A stretch of 64,000 nt of DNA. It comes from DASPOJ01 sp050014395 (GTDB lineage Bacteria > Acidobacteriota > Terriglobia > Acidiferrales > UBA7541). A program made the position numbers and the translations under genes. This document shows positions 44,736-52,491 of this stretch, piece by piece. The notes under the pieces are model-generated. The model was not told the origin of the DNA and made no database searches. It was given only the letters and a program-made list of their open reading frames with translations. Positions within the stretch are counted from its first letter, which is position 1. Each line of letters starts with the position of its first letter. Location: positions 17,026 to 81,025 of the forward strand of contig JBEKDK010000003.1 of NCBI GenBank assembly GCA_050014395.1. The letters are read 5' to 3'.

Positions 44736-45280
44736 GGAACGCGCTCCACTAGCATTACGCGCTCTTCGTGATCCACCTCGTTCAGCCGCACTTCGATAAT
44801 TTCCATATCGCCGGTCTGCACGGAGCGCCCGATAAACGCCGCCTCGATCGGCAACTCGCGATGCCCGCGCTCGATCAGCACGCACAGCCGCACGCGCTTC
44901 GGCCGTCCCAGATCGAATAGGCCGTTCATCGCCGCGCGCACCGTCCGCCCAGTGTAAAGCACGTCGTCCACCAGGATCAGATCCTTATCGTCCACGGAGA
45001 ATGGAATTTCGCTCGATTGCAAAATGGGTTGCGCGCCGATGGTTGAAAGATCGTCGCGATACAGCGTGATGTCCAGCGTGCCCACCGGCACGTCCACGCC
45101 ATCGATCGCGCGCATGGCCTTCGCGATTCGCTGCGCCAGCGGAACCCCGCGACGGCGCACACCAATCAGCGCCAAATTCGCAGTACCACCGCTGCGCTCG
45201 ACAATTTCGTGAGCTACCCTCTGGAGGGTGCGGTCAATCTCCGTCGCAGACATCAACTGCGTCTTCTCGACGACCCGCAT
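44732..45280 (-). CDS. pyrR: PyrR: pyrimidine operon regulator / uracil phosphoribosyltransferase-like
   Basis: A type I phosphoribosyltransferase fold; relatives act as UMP-dependent RNA-binding attenuators of pyr operons and as weak uracil phosphoribosyltransferases. 182 residues with the PRPP loop LILVDDVLYTGRTVRAAM, RRRGVPLA and TLDITLYRDDL. It opens the operon pyrR-pyrB-pyrC. A TAGAAT on the minus strand (45290-45295) ends nine bases before the ATG, so the operon seems to lack a 5' leader for attenuation. An internal ATG at 45253 is possible. Confidence 0.94.
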   Translation of the reverse strand: MRVVEKTQLMSATEIDRTLQRVAHEIVERSGGTANLALIGVRRRGVPLAQRIAKAMRAIDGVDVPVGTLDITLYRDDLSTIGAQPILQSSEIPFSVDDKDLILVDDVLYTGRTVRAAMNGLFDLGRPKRVRLCVLIERGHRELPIEAAFIGRSVQTGDMEIIEVRLNEVDHEERVMLVERVP

Positions 45281-45289
45281 TGGTCGCGC

Positions 45290-45295
45290 ATTCTA
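45290..45295 (-). promoter_or_regulatory. -10 box of the pyrR operon
   Basis: TAGAAT on the minus strand lies nine bases from the pyrR ATG (45280). The -35 region is poor. The spacing implies a leaderless or nearly leaderless transcript. Confidence 0.5.
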
Positions 45296-45356
45296 TCACA
45301 CTGCGCGGTAAATCGGACAGTGCCATCGCGCGCGCCAATCCGCGCGCCCTCCGTGC

Positions 45357-45362
45357 TACAAT
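45357..45362 (+). promoter_or_regulatory. -10 box of pyrD
   Basis: TACAAT ends seven bases before the pyrD GTG (45370), the classic distance for a leaderless transcript. It is divergent from the pyrR -10 in the same 89-base gap. Confidence 0.5.
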
Positions 45363-45369
45363 CCCGCCA

Positions 45370-46305
45370 GTGGCCTCGCCGAATGCAGTCGATTTAAGCG
45401 TAACGGTCGGCGCGTTACGCTTGGCGAACCCGGTCATCGCCGCCAGCGGTACTTTCGCCTACGGCGTCGAATTCGCCCACCTCGTCGATCTCAATAAACT
45501 CGGCGCCATCGTCGTCAAAGGCCTTTCGCTCGAGCCGATGGACGGCGCCCCCGCTCCACGCCTCTGCGAAACGCGCGGCGGAATGCTCAACGCCGTCGGT
45601 CTCCAGAACATCGGCGTGCGCGCTTTCGTCGCCGAAAAATTGCCGGCGCTCCGAGCCTATCGCACGCCGATCATCGCCAATGTTTTCGGCCATAGCGTCG
45701 AAGAGTTCCTCGGCGTGCTGCGCATCCTCGAAGATTCCGAGGGCCTGGCCGCCTACGAATTGAACGTTTCGTGTCCCAACGTCGAGCGCGGCGGCATCGA
45801 GTTCGGCACGGAGGCCACTTTGGTCGCCCAGCTCGTCGAGGCTGCCCGCCAGGTCACCCGCCGGCCGCTCTGGGTAAAGCTTTCTCCCCTGGTCACGGAC
45901 ATCGCCGCCATCGCCCGCACCGCCGAGCAGGCCGGCGCCGACGCCCTCACCGTCGCCAACACTTTCCCCGCCATGGCCGTGGACACCCAAACCGGGCTTT
46001 CGCGCCTGGGACGGCCAACCGGCGGCCTTTCCGGCCCCGCCATTAAGCCGATCACCCTACGGCAGGTCTATCAGGTTTGCCGCGCCGTCCGCATCCCAGT
46101 CGTGGGACTAGGAGGCATAGAACTAGCCGAAGATGTTCTGGAATATATGGTCGTCGGTGCCACCGCCGTGCAAGTGGGCACGGCCACGTTTGCGGACCCA
46201 AAGGCGTGCGAGCGACTCGTCGAAAGTCTAGCGAAACTTTGTGAATCTCGTAACATACCTAATATCAGCGATATACGTGGATCATTTAAAGGCGATTGTG
46301 GTTGA
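45370..46305 (+). CDS. pyrD: Dihydroorotate dehydrogenase, class 1B type
   Basis: Oxidises dihydroorotate to orotate with FMN. 311 residues by the GTG start at 45370. Class 1 features: IAASGTFAYG, KGLSLEPM, a GGMLNAVGLQNIG loop, NVSCPNVERGG with the catalytic cysteine typical of class 1B, and GLSGPAIKP. Class 1B enzymes usually need PyrK as electron-transfer subunit, but no pyrK is adjacent. No in-frame ATG precedes the family N-terminus, and a TACAAT lies right before the GTG. Divergent from pyrR. Confidence 0.94.
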   Translation: MASPNAVDLSVTVGALRLANPVIAASGTFAYGVEFAHLVDLNKLGAIVVKGLSLEPMDGAPAPRLCETRGGMLNAVGLQNIGVRAFVAEKLPALRAYRTPIIANVFGHSVEEFLGVLRILEDSEGLAAYELNVSCPNVERGGIEFGTEATLVAQLVEAARQVTRRPLWVKLSPLVTDIAAIARTAEQAGADALTVANTFPAMAVDTQTGLSRLGRPTGGLSGPAIKPITLRQVYQVCRAVRIPVVGLGGIELAEDVLEYMVVGATAVQVGTATFADPKACERLVESLAKLCESRNIPNISDIRGSFKGDCG

Positions 46306-46331
46306 ATTTGACCTGGTTTTTTTGGTATAAT
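46302..46331 (+). promoter_or_regulatory. Promoter before rlpA
   Basis: TTGAAT (46302-46307), an 18-base spacer and a perfect TATAAT (46326-46331). It overlaps the pyrD stop region and would drive rlpA and pyrF. Confidence 0.65.
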
Positions 46332-46362
46332 GCGCCGTGCTTTGTTGCAGAAGAGAGACACT

Positions 46363-46791
46363 ATGCGCCACTTGTTAAAGATATCCCGGGGGGGGATTCT
46401 TTGGGGAGTCCTCATTTTCCTGGCAATCCCTTTAGCCCAAGAGCCAGTTGTCGCCCGGATGACTCCATCCGTGAAGCCCATCAAAATCTGGACGGGTACC
46501 GCGAGCTGGTATGGCCAGGATTTCGAGGGCCGAATCACCGCGAGCGGCGAACCCTATGATATGAATGCAGATACCGCCGCCGATCCCAGTCTCCCGTTCG
46601 GGTCCATCATTCGCATCATCAACACTAAGACCGGCAAGTCCCAACTCGCGCGCATCAATGATCGAGGCCCGTTCGTCGACGGCCGCGATCTTGACGTCTC
46701 CTACCAAGTCGCCCGCAATCTCGGGATCGTAGGCCGGGGCGTCGCGCGCCTGCGAATCGAACTCTTAGAGGTGCCTCCACGTCACGAATAG
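46363..46791 (+). CDS. rlpA: RlpA-like septal ring lytic transglycosylase family protein
   Basis: A small exported double-psi beta-barrel protein acting on peptidoglycan. 142 residues: N-terminal hydrophobic signal/anchor (about 8-32), then the RlpA domain with TGTASWYGQDFEGRITASGEPYD, the ARINDRGPFVDGRDLDVSYQVA box, and a closing RVxLRIEL strand. No SPOR domain and no lipobox cysteine, so it is shorter than E. coli RlpA. ATG 46363 is preceded by AGAGAG. It sits between pyrD and pyrF, an unusual place for a cell-wall enzyme; the pyrF coding region begins right at its stop. Confidence 0.9.
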   Translation: MRHLLKISRGGILWGVLIFLAIPLAQEPVVARMTPSVKPIKIWTGTASWYGQDFEGRITASGEPYDMNADTAADPSLPFGSIIRIINTKTGKSQLARINDRGPFVDGRDLDVSYQVARNLGIVGRGVARLRIELLEVPPRHE

Positions 46792-47531
46792 ACGCTGCCC
46801 GCAAGCGCCTGATTCTCGCTCTCGATTTTGACACTCTCGAATCCGCTTTCCCTCTCGCCAAGTTGGTCGCTCCCCTAGTCGGCATGTTCAAGATAAATAC
46901 GCACTTATTCACGGCCGCGGGCCTCCCCGCCGTAGAGAAATTGAATCGCCTCGGCCCCGGCATATTCCTCGATCTAAAGTTCCACGATATTCCGAGCGTG
47001 GTCGGCGGCGCCGTGCGTTCCGCCGTGTCCCTGCCGGGCGTCCGCTTGGTGAATGTGCACGCCCTGGCCGGAAGTGCCGCCATGGCTCAAGCCGCTTCCG
47101 CCGGACGGTCAGCTCGAGGCGAGCCAAATCGCCCCAAGATCCTCGCCGTCACAATCCTCACCAGCCAAGACGCCTCGAGCTTGCGCCAGGTCGGCATTGC
47201 AGGCCCAGTCCAGCGCGAAGTGCGGCGCCTGGCTCTGCTGGCGCGCGCAGCGGGCCTGGATGGTGTCGTTGCTTCGCCTCACGAAGTCCAAGCGATCCGC
47301 AAAGCCTGCGGTCCCCGCTTCCTGATCGTCGTCCCGGGCATCCGTCCCGCGGTGGATTTGTCCACCGGGAAGCCCGTGCGCAAAGACGATCAATCCCGCA
47401 CCGCAACTCCCGCCGCCACAATCCGCGCCGGCGCCGATTACCTCGTGATCGGCCGTCCCATCACCGCCGCCGCAGATCCCCTCACCGCCGCCCGCGCCAT
47501 CCTCGCAGAAATCGCCGCCGCGCTCCCTTAA
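46788..47531 (+). CDS. pyrF: Orotidine 5'-phosphate decarboxylase, start uncertain
   Basis: Last step of UMP synthesis. The family N-terminus RLILALDFDTLESA and the catalytic DLKFHDIP motif (Asp-Lys...Asp) are intact, followed by VVPGIRP and the DYLVIGRPIT phosphate-binding end. The frame is open from 46695, yet it has no ATG, GTG or TTG before the first strand; the first usual start is TTG 46863, which would delete beta strand 1 and its Asp. I placed the start at ATA 46788, which overlaps the rlpA stop (ATAG); a CTG at 46809 or ATT at 46812 are alternatives. A sequence error is also possible. The protein would be about 247 residues, as usual. Confidence 0.85.
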   Translation: MDAARKRLILALDFDTLESAFPLAKLVAPLVGMFKINTHLFTAAGLPAVEKLNRLGPGIFLDLKFHDIPSVVGGAVRSAVSLPGVRLVNVHALAGSAAMAQAASAGRSARGEPNRPKILAVTILTSQDASSLRQVGIAGPVQREVRRLALLARAAGLDGVVASPHEVQAIRKACGPRFLIVVPGIRPAVDLSTGKPVRKDDQSRTATPAATIRAGADYLVIGRPITAAADPLTAARAILAEIAAALP

Positions 47532-47663
47532 TGCGCAAGCCGCGTACGCTTGCACGCTGCTTCGTCTTCGCTCCGCGAACTTTAGCGAAGAATCCCCCTT
47601 CGGCTGTTGCTGCCACCCCGGGAGCTCGCATCCACGATGCCCCACCCCCCGAATCGAACGTGC

Positions 47664-47669
47664 TATAAT
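47664..47669 (+). promoter_or_regulatory. -10 box before tatA
   Basis: A perfect TATAAT in the 215-base gap after pyrF. The leader to the tatA ATG would be about 70 bases. No -35 consensus is visible. Confidence 0.5.
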
Positions 47670-47746
47670 CCGAACTGCCGGTTGCGGTTACAGGTAGTCT
47701 CTCCGGCAATGTGTGCCTGCCGTTGGGCAGCGCGCGGAGGAGCCGT

Positions 47747-47968
47747 ATGGAATCGTTATCCCCGATGCACCTGTTAATCATCGCCGCGGTCATCATCATC
47801 TTGTTCGGCGGCAAAAAGATCCCGGAAGTTATGAAGGGCCTGGGCGAAGGCGTCCGCAGCTTCAAGGAAGGCATGCGCGGCGAAACGCCGGCAACCACCC
47901 CACCGCCGACCCCAGCCGCTCCCCCGGCGATTGCCCCTCCGCCGCCCGCGGCCGAGGAAAAGAAGTAG
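47747..47968 (+). CDS. tatA: Sec-independent translocase subunit TatA/E
   Basis: Forms the pore of the twin-arginine export system. 73 residues: a single N-terminal TM helix (about 7-20, HLLIIAAVIIILFGGKKIPE with the Phe-Gly hinge), an amphipathic helix (MKGLGEGVRSFKEGM), and a Pro/Ala-rich tail with two runs of proline. A strong GGAGGAG precedes the ATG at 47747. No tatB or tatC adjoins it. A very good terminator follows. Confidence 0.93.
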   Translation: MESLSPMHLLIIAAVIIILFGGKKIPEVMKGLGEGVRSFKEGMRGETPATTPPPTPAAPPAIAPPPPAAEEKK

Positions 47969-48013
47969 CGTCGCGGCACGCAGTCGTAGGCTGGGGTTTC
48001 GTCGAATTTCCAA

Positions 48014-48045
48014 GGGCGGCCTTTCACAGGCCGCCCTATTTATTT
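48014..48045 (+). terminator. Intrinsic terminator after tatA
   Basis: GGGCGGCCT (48014-48022) and AGGCCGCCC (48028-48036) form a 9-bp stem with a TTCAC loop, followed by TATTTATTT. The 3' arm touches the maf stop codon, so it may also serve the convergent maf transcript. Confidence 0.88.
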
Positions 48046-48644
48046 CCGGACCATCCCATCTCGTCCAGAATCGCGCACACTCGCTCGATCGGCAATCCCA
48101 CCACGTTGGAGTACGATCCCGCGACCCGTGTCACAAACTTTCCGGCGCGTCCTTGAATCGCATAAGCGCCCGCCTTGTCCAGCGGTTCTCCGGACGCGAT
48201 CGCGCTCCGAATTTCATCCTCGCCGAAATCCGCGAATGTCACTGAGGTGGACTCCACGGCGCTGCGACACTCCCCGTCAGGCAAACGGACCACGGCGATT
48301 CCAGTGAGCACGCGATGCGTCCGCCCGCTCAACATCCGAAGCATCCGGGCCGCGTCCTCCGCCGATTCGGGTTTTCCCAGAATTGTCGCGCCATCCCCAC
48401 CGGCAACAACCGTCGTGTCCGCTCCAAGAACGAAAACCTGCCGCTCTCGCTTCGACAGGGATCCCGCGGCCGCACGAGCTTTGGCTTCCGCGAGTCGCAG
48501 CACCATTTCCTCGGCGGACTCTCCCGGCAGCGCGATTTCTTCGACGCTCGGCGCGATAATCTCAAACGCAATTCCGGCATCGCGCAAAATCTGCGCGCGT
48601 CGCGGCGAAGCGGAAGCCAAAATCAGCGTGGGTTGCGCGTCCAT
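48036..48644 (-). CDS. maf: Maf family nucleotide pyrophosphatase
   Basis: House-cleaning nucleotide pyrophosphatase (dTTP/UTP-type by motif). 202 residues with ILASASPRRAQIL at the N-terminus, the GADTTVVAGGDG motif and KAGAYAIQGRAG near the C-terminus, the last pattern typical of the YhdE/Maf dTTP/UTP subfamily. It lies eight bases after the mutase stop on the same strand, so it is likely co-transcribed with mutA. Only the subfamily substrate is uncertain. Confidence 0.92.
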   Translation of the reverse strand: MDAQPTLILASASPRRAQILRDAGIAFEIIAPSVEEIALPGESAEEMVLRLAEAKARAAAGSLSKRERQVFVLGADTTVVAGGDGATILGKPESAEDAARMLRMLSGRTHRVLTGIAVVRLPDGECRSAVESTSVTFADFGEDEIRSAIASGEPLDKAGAYAIQGRAGKFVTRVAGSYSNVVGLPIERVCAILDEMGWSGNK

Positions 48645-48652
48645 GGAGGGAA

Positions 48653-50290
48653 TTACAGACTCACAGCTTCTTGATATTCGCCGAACACGCGGCGCATCGC
48701 GTCGGAAATCTCTCCAACCGTGGCAAACGCTTCAACCGCCGCCTGAATCGCGGGCAGTAGATTTTCGTCGCACCGCGCGCGCCGTTCCACTTCCGCAATC
48801 GCCTGTTGCGCCCGCGTCGCGTCGCGCCGCGCGCGCAGCGCACGCAGCCGCGCAATCTGCTCGCGCTCTGTACTCTCGTCAATGTGCGAGAGCGGAGTAA
48901 CGTGTTGCTGCGCGTCCGTGTCGTTCGCGGCATATTGATTCACGCCGACCACGATTTCATCGCGTCGTTCGATAGCCTGCTGATATTCATATGCCGATCT
49001 CTGAATTTCGCGCTGCACGTAGCCCGATTCGATCGCGCGCAGCATTCCGCCTAGCGCGTCGATCTTTTCGATCGTCGCGCGTGCGCGCGTTTCGATTTCG
49101 TCCGTCAGATGTTCGATCGCATACGATCCGCCCGTTGGGTCCACGGTCTGCGCCACCCCTGTCTCGTGCGCCAGGATTTGCTGCGTGCGCAGCGCCAGCA
49201 GCGCCGCGCCCTCGCTCGGAAGCGCCAACGCCTCATCCAGCGCATTCGTGTGCAGCGATTGGCAGCCGCCCAGCACAGCCGCGAGCGCCTGAATCGCCAC
49301 GCGGACCAAATTGTTTTCCGGTTGCTGCGCCGTCAGCGAACTGCCCGCCGTTTGCGCGTGGAAACGCAGCATCATCGACCGCGGATCGCGCGCGCCAAAT
49401 CGCTCGCGCATGATCCGCGCCCATAGCCGCCGCGCCGCGCGGAACTTCGCAATTTCCTCCAGCAGATCGTTGTGCGCGTTGAAGAAAAAAGAAAGTCGCG
49501 GCCCGAATTCATCCACCGCGCTGCCGGCCGCGATGGCTGCCTCCGCGTACGCGATTCCGTCCGCCAGCGTAAACGCAACCTCCTGCGCTGCCGTCGAACC
49601 CGCCTCGCGAATGTGATACCCGGAAATCGAAATCGTATTCCATGCCGGCAGTTCCGTGCGGCACCACGCAAATAAATCCGTCACCAAACGCATCGCCGGC
49701 CGCACCGGGTAGATGTACGTTCCGCGCGCGACGTACTCTTTCAAAATATCGTTCTGCACCGTACCGGAAAGTTTCCGTAAATCGGCGCCTTGCCCCTTGG
49801 CAACCGCGACATACAGCGCCAGCAGAATCGCCGCCGTCGCGTTGATCGTCATCGAAGTTGAAACGCGCTCCAGCGGAATTTGATCCAGCAGCGTTTGCAT
49901 GTCTTCCAGCGAATCGATCGCCACGCCCACGCGCCCCACTTCTCCCGCCGCGCGCGCGTGATCGGAATCCATGCCTATCTGCGTCGGCAAATCGAACGCC
50001 ACCGATAATCCCGTTTGTCCTCGTGCGAGCAAATAGCGATAGCGTTTGTTCGATTCCGCCGCGGCGCCAAATCCCGCGTATTGGCGCATGGTCCACAAAC
50101 GGCCGCGATACATCGTGGGATAAATTCCGCGCGTAAATGGAAATTCGCCGGGCGCGCCGATCGATTCTTCCGCGATTTGTGCGCCGAGATCATCAGGTCC
50201 ATAGCACGGCGCAAGCGGAATCCCGCCGAGCGTGGCGAGTCGTGGCTTGCGCGAATCGGATGCAGCGGACTTGTCGGAAGGCTGTGTCAT
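48653..50290 (-). CDS. mutA: Methylmalonyl-CoA mutase, large (catalytic) subunit without B12 domain
   Basis: Adenosylcobalamin-dependent interconversion of methylmalonyl-CoA and succinyl-CoA. 545 residues, the TIM-barrel part only. Signatures: RLWTMRQYAGFGAAAESN (substrate tyrosine), GLSVAFDLPTQIGMDSDH, VSTSMTINATAA, and SGYHIREAG with the conserved His; all fit the mcmA1/alpha type found in archaea and many bacteria. The cobalamin-binding domain must come from a separate gene elsewhere. Two residues before the barrel (PFTRGIYPTMYRGR) are intact. The nearby B12 uptake locus would supply its cofactor. It leads into maf. Confidence 0.94.
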   Translation of the reverse strand: MTQPSDKSAASDSRKPRLATLGGIPLAPCYGPDDLGAQIAEESIGAPGEFPFTRGIYPTMYRGRLWTMRQYAGFGAAAESNKRYRYLLARGQTGLSVAFDLPTQIGMDSDHARAAGEVGRVGVAIDSLEDMQTLLDQIPLERVSTSMTINATAAILLALYVAVAKGQGADLRKLSGTVQNDILKEYVARGTYIYPVRPAMRLVTDLFAWCRTELPAWNTISISGYHIREAGSTAAQEVAFTLADGIAYAEAAIAAGSAVDEFGPRLSFFFNAHNDLLEEIAKFRAARRLWARIMRERFGARDPRSMMLRFHAQTAGSSLTAQQPENNLVRVAIQALAAVLGGCQSLHTNALDEALALPSEGAALLALRTQQILAHETGVAQTVDPTGGSYAIEHLTDEIETRARATIEKIDALGGMLRAIESGYVQREIQRSAYEYQQAIERRDEIVVGVNQYAANDTDAQQHVTPLSHIDESTEREQIARLRALRARRDATRAQQAIAEVERRARCDENLLPAIQAAVEAFATVGEISDAMRRVFGEYQEAVSL

Positions 50291-50335
50291 TGCGCTCGAA
50301 TCATTGGAGAGCGATTGATCGCGCTCGCGTTCACT

Positions 50336-50584
50336 TCACCGCACGCGCCGCGCCGCGCGGAACGACGTCAAGCCGAACGCCGCCATCGTCAGCGCATACC
50401 CCACGGCCAGCCACATCGGCCACAGCGGCGGCCCGCGACGCCAATTGCGCCACGCCGAAGCGCCGCCGGAAACCGCCATCAGCAGAAACAGCGTTCCCGT
50501 CACTTCGTGAAACGTTTGCCGCGTGGCCTTCCACAGCGCCTTCAAAAAGCCGCGCACCGCGGCATAAATCATTCCCAGACTCAC
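50336..50584 (-). CDS. Small membrane protein, unknown function
   Basis: An 82-residue protein with two hydrophobic segments (about 28-45 and 53-74) and a basic N-terminus and C-terminus. The start is GTG 50584, or ATG 50572. No family recognised. It lies 45 bases upstream of mutA on the same strand. Confidence 0.5.
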   Translation of the reverse strand: MSLGMIYAAVRGFLKALWKATRQTFHEVTGTLFLLMAVSGGASAWRNWRRGPPLWPMWLAVGYALTMAAFGLTSFRAARRVR

Positions 50585-50794
50585 ACGCGGATTTTAGTAC
50601 AGTCGCCGCAGGATGCGAAGTTGTTGCCGCGCGGCATGTACTTCCGTACAGGAGGTGCGGATTAGGCACGCGCGCGCCGCTGTTGGGGCTTGTTTGCAGC
50701 GCACCCACATCCTACAATGGAAATAGAAGCGCATCGCGAACAGAAGCGCGACGCGCATCGAAGCAGAACCTTAGGAGCTTGAGGAGGCCACTCC

Positions 50795-51145
50795 GTGCAA
50801 CTCGACGACCAACTGAAACAGCTGTTGCGTGAACTTGGTCACGCGATCAACGACACTGTTTCGGAATCCGAGCGCATCGTCGCCGCGATTGCCGGCGTGC
50901 GCGCCGCGGGGTATGACATCGTGCTCAAGCTCGACGCCACCATCGGCCTTGCCCGTCACCAGCCTTCGGAGCCGGGCCAGCCCGATCGCATCACGTCCAA
51001 CGATCGCACGTTCCTCGAAGCGCTGCACATTCAAGTGGATCAGGAAGTGTTCGAGGAAGAGGGCTCGACGTCGAAATTCGAGATGACGCCGCAGGATCTT
51101 CGCTTTCTGAAGTCGCTGAAGATTTCACTGGATGATTCGCTCTAG
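50795..51145 (+). CDS. Conserved hypothetical protein, soluble
   Basis: A 116-residue, mostly helical acidic protein with no signal peptide or TM helix. It begins MQLDDQLKQLLRELGHAINDTVSES and has a C-terminal part EMTPQDLRFLKSLKISLDD. The GTG start is preceded by a strong GAGGAGG seven bases upstream, which argues that it is real. A TACAAT (50713-50718) could be its -10. I do not recognise the family. It overlaps the next small gene by 14 bases, and the next two genes follow closely. Confidence 0.72.
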   Translation: MQLDDQLKQLLRELGHAINDTVSESERIVAAIAGVRAAGYDIVLKLDATIGLARHQPSEPGQPDRITSNDRTFLEALHIQVDQEVFEEEGSTSKFEMTPQDLRFLKSLKISLDDSL

Positions 51146-51518
51146 CCTTGTCGCGCTTTTGTTGGTCGCTGGCCTTGCGCCGGCTTCGCGTGCCGCCGCG
51201 TCACCCGCGCGCGCCGCGCAGGGCGCGCAGGCGGCTGCGCAGAACGCCCCGGTCGCGACGGCTCCGACGCATTCCAAGCCGGTGAAATTCCGCGGCACAG
51301 TGATCAATCAGACTTCTGCGTTTATCACCGTGCAGGATTCAGATCCCAATCATCCGAACGTACTGCGCACGTTCACTTTCTCTCCGGAGCTGAAGCCGAA
51401 GATGCAGAAGATTCTGGATGCCGGCGGCTATCAGCACGGCGATAAAGTTGTCGTGAAGACTCTGCCCGGTTCCAACGTAGCCCTCAGCATTTCTGGCAGA
51501 CCCTCGAAGCCCATCTGA
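51132..51518 (+). CDS. Exported small protein, OB-fold-like
   Basis: A 128-residue protein with a signal peptide (about 1-22), an Ala-rich linker, and a small beta-rich domain (about 50-128: KFRGTVINQTSAFITVQDSD, TFTFSPELKPKMQKIL, GDKVVVKTL), which resembles a small OB-type fold. The start overlaps the preceding gene by 14 bases and lies 16 bases before the MEMO-family gene. No function known. Confidence 0.72.
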   Translation: MIRSSLVALLLVAGLAPASRAAASPARAAQGAQAAAQNAPVATAPTHSKPVKFRGTVINQTSAFITVQDSDPNHPNVLRTFTFSPELKPKMQKILDAGGYQHGDKVVVKTLPGSNVALSISGRPSKPI

Positions 51519-51534
51519 ATCACGGAGGTTTCGC

Positions 51535-52446
51535 GTGATTCGTCAACCCGCCGTCGCCGGCCGTTTTTACCCCGCCACGCGGGCCGCGCTCGAACAGCAA
51601 GTGGATGCTTTCCTCGCGCCCGAACTGCGGAATGAAGTGCGGAGTGACGCGCCGAGTGAATCTCCGAGCGGCGCTCCGAGCCACGCTGCAAGTGGTGCGA
51701 CGCGCGATATTCTGCGCGATGTGTCGCGTGACGCTGCGACGCGCGCGGCGATCGCGTGCATGGTGCCGCACGCGGGATACATGTATTCCGGTCACGTTGC
51801 CGGAGCAGTCTTCGCGCGGCTCGATTTGCCGCAACGATTCATCATGCTTGGGCCGCGGCATTTTCCGCGCGGCGCATCGATGGCGATTCTCTCCGAGGGC
51901 GCGTGGCGAACGCCGCTGGGCGATGCGCAAGTGGATGCGGCGCTGGCCGCGGATTTGCGCCGCGCGTGTCCGCTGCTGCGCGAAGATTCCGTGGCGCACG
52001 AACAGGAGCACGCGCTCGAAGTGCAGTTGCCATTCTTGCAGCGGCGCGTAGGCGATTTCCGATTCGTTCCGATCGCGCTCGGAACGATTCGCTACGAAGA
52101 GCTGGAAGCGATCGGGCGCGCCGTCGCGAAGGTCGTCGCGGCTGCGGGCGAGCATGTGATGCTCATCGCCAGCTCGGACATGAATCACTACGAGTCCGAG
52201 GCGACCACTCACGTGAAAGATCGCAAAGCGCTGGAGCGCGTGCTGGCGCTGGATCCGCGCGGCCTGCTTGACGTCGTGATGCGCGAGGAGATTTCAATGT
52301 GCGGCGTTGGCCCGATGGTCAGCGTGATGATCGCTGCGCGGGATTTGGGCGCAACGCGAGCAGAACTGGTGCGCTACGCGACTTCAGGAGATGTGAGCGG
52401 CGACCGCGAAGAAGTAGTAGGCTACGCCGGAGTAATTATTCAATAA
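51535..52446 (+). CDS. MEMO1 family protein (AmmeMemoRadiSam system protein B-like)
   Basis: A 303-residue protein of the MEMO family, related to class III extradiol-type dioxygenases. Motifs: MIRQPAVAGRFYP at the N-terminus, MVPHAGYMYSG, GPRHFPRG, EHALEVQLPFLQ, ASSDMNHYE, and CGVGPMVSVMIAA near the C-terminus; the His residues of the metal site are present. It has an Asp/Ser/Arg-rich insert of about 35 residues (about 33-68) just before the first metal motif. GTG 51535 is preceded by GGAGG. The radical-SAM and AMMECR1 partners of the system are not in the window. Function in bacteria is unknown. Confidence 0.87.
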   Translation: MIRQPAVAGRFYPATRAALEQQVDAFLAPELRNEVRSDAPSESPSGAPSHAASGATRDILRDVSRDAATRAAIACMVPHAGYMYSGHVAGAVFARLDLPQRFIMLGPRHFPRGASMAILSEGAWRTPLGDAQVDAALAADLRRACPLLREDSVAHEQEHALEVQLPFLQRRVGDFRFVPIALGTIRYEELEAIGRAVAKVVAAAGEHVMLIASSDMNHYESEATTHVKDRKALERVLALDPRGLLDVVMREEISMCGVGPMVSVMIAARDLGATRAELVRYATSGDVSGDREEVVGYAGVIIQ

Positions 52447-52491
52447 TATCCAATTCCAAATTATGCCGAGCGACGCAGACGCCGCGGTTTC

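Noticed and set aside
46308..46313. TTGACC as the -35 of the rlpA promoter
   Set aside because: It is only 12 bases from TATAAT. TTGAAT at 46302 gives a proper 18-base spacer.
51618..51740. A true DNA repeat array in the MEMO gene insert
   Set aside because: Short similar units (GAGTG, CTCCGAG) occur but are too few and too irregular; it is coding low complexity in frame.
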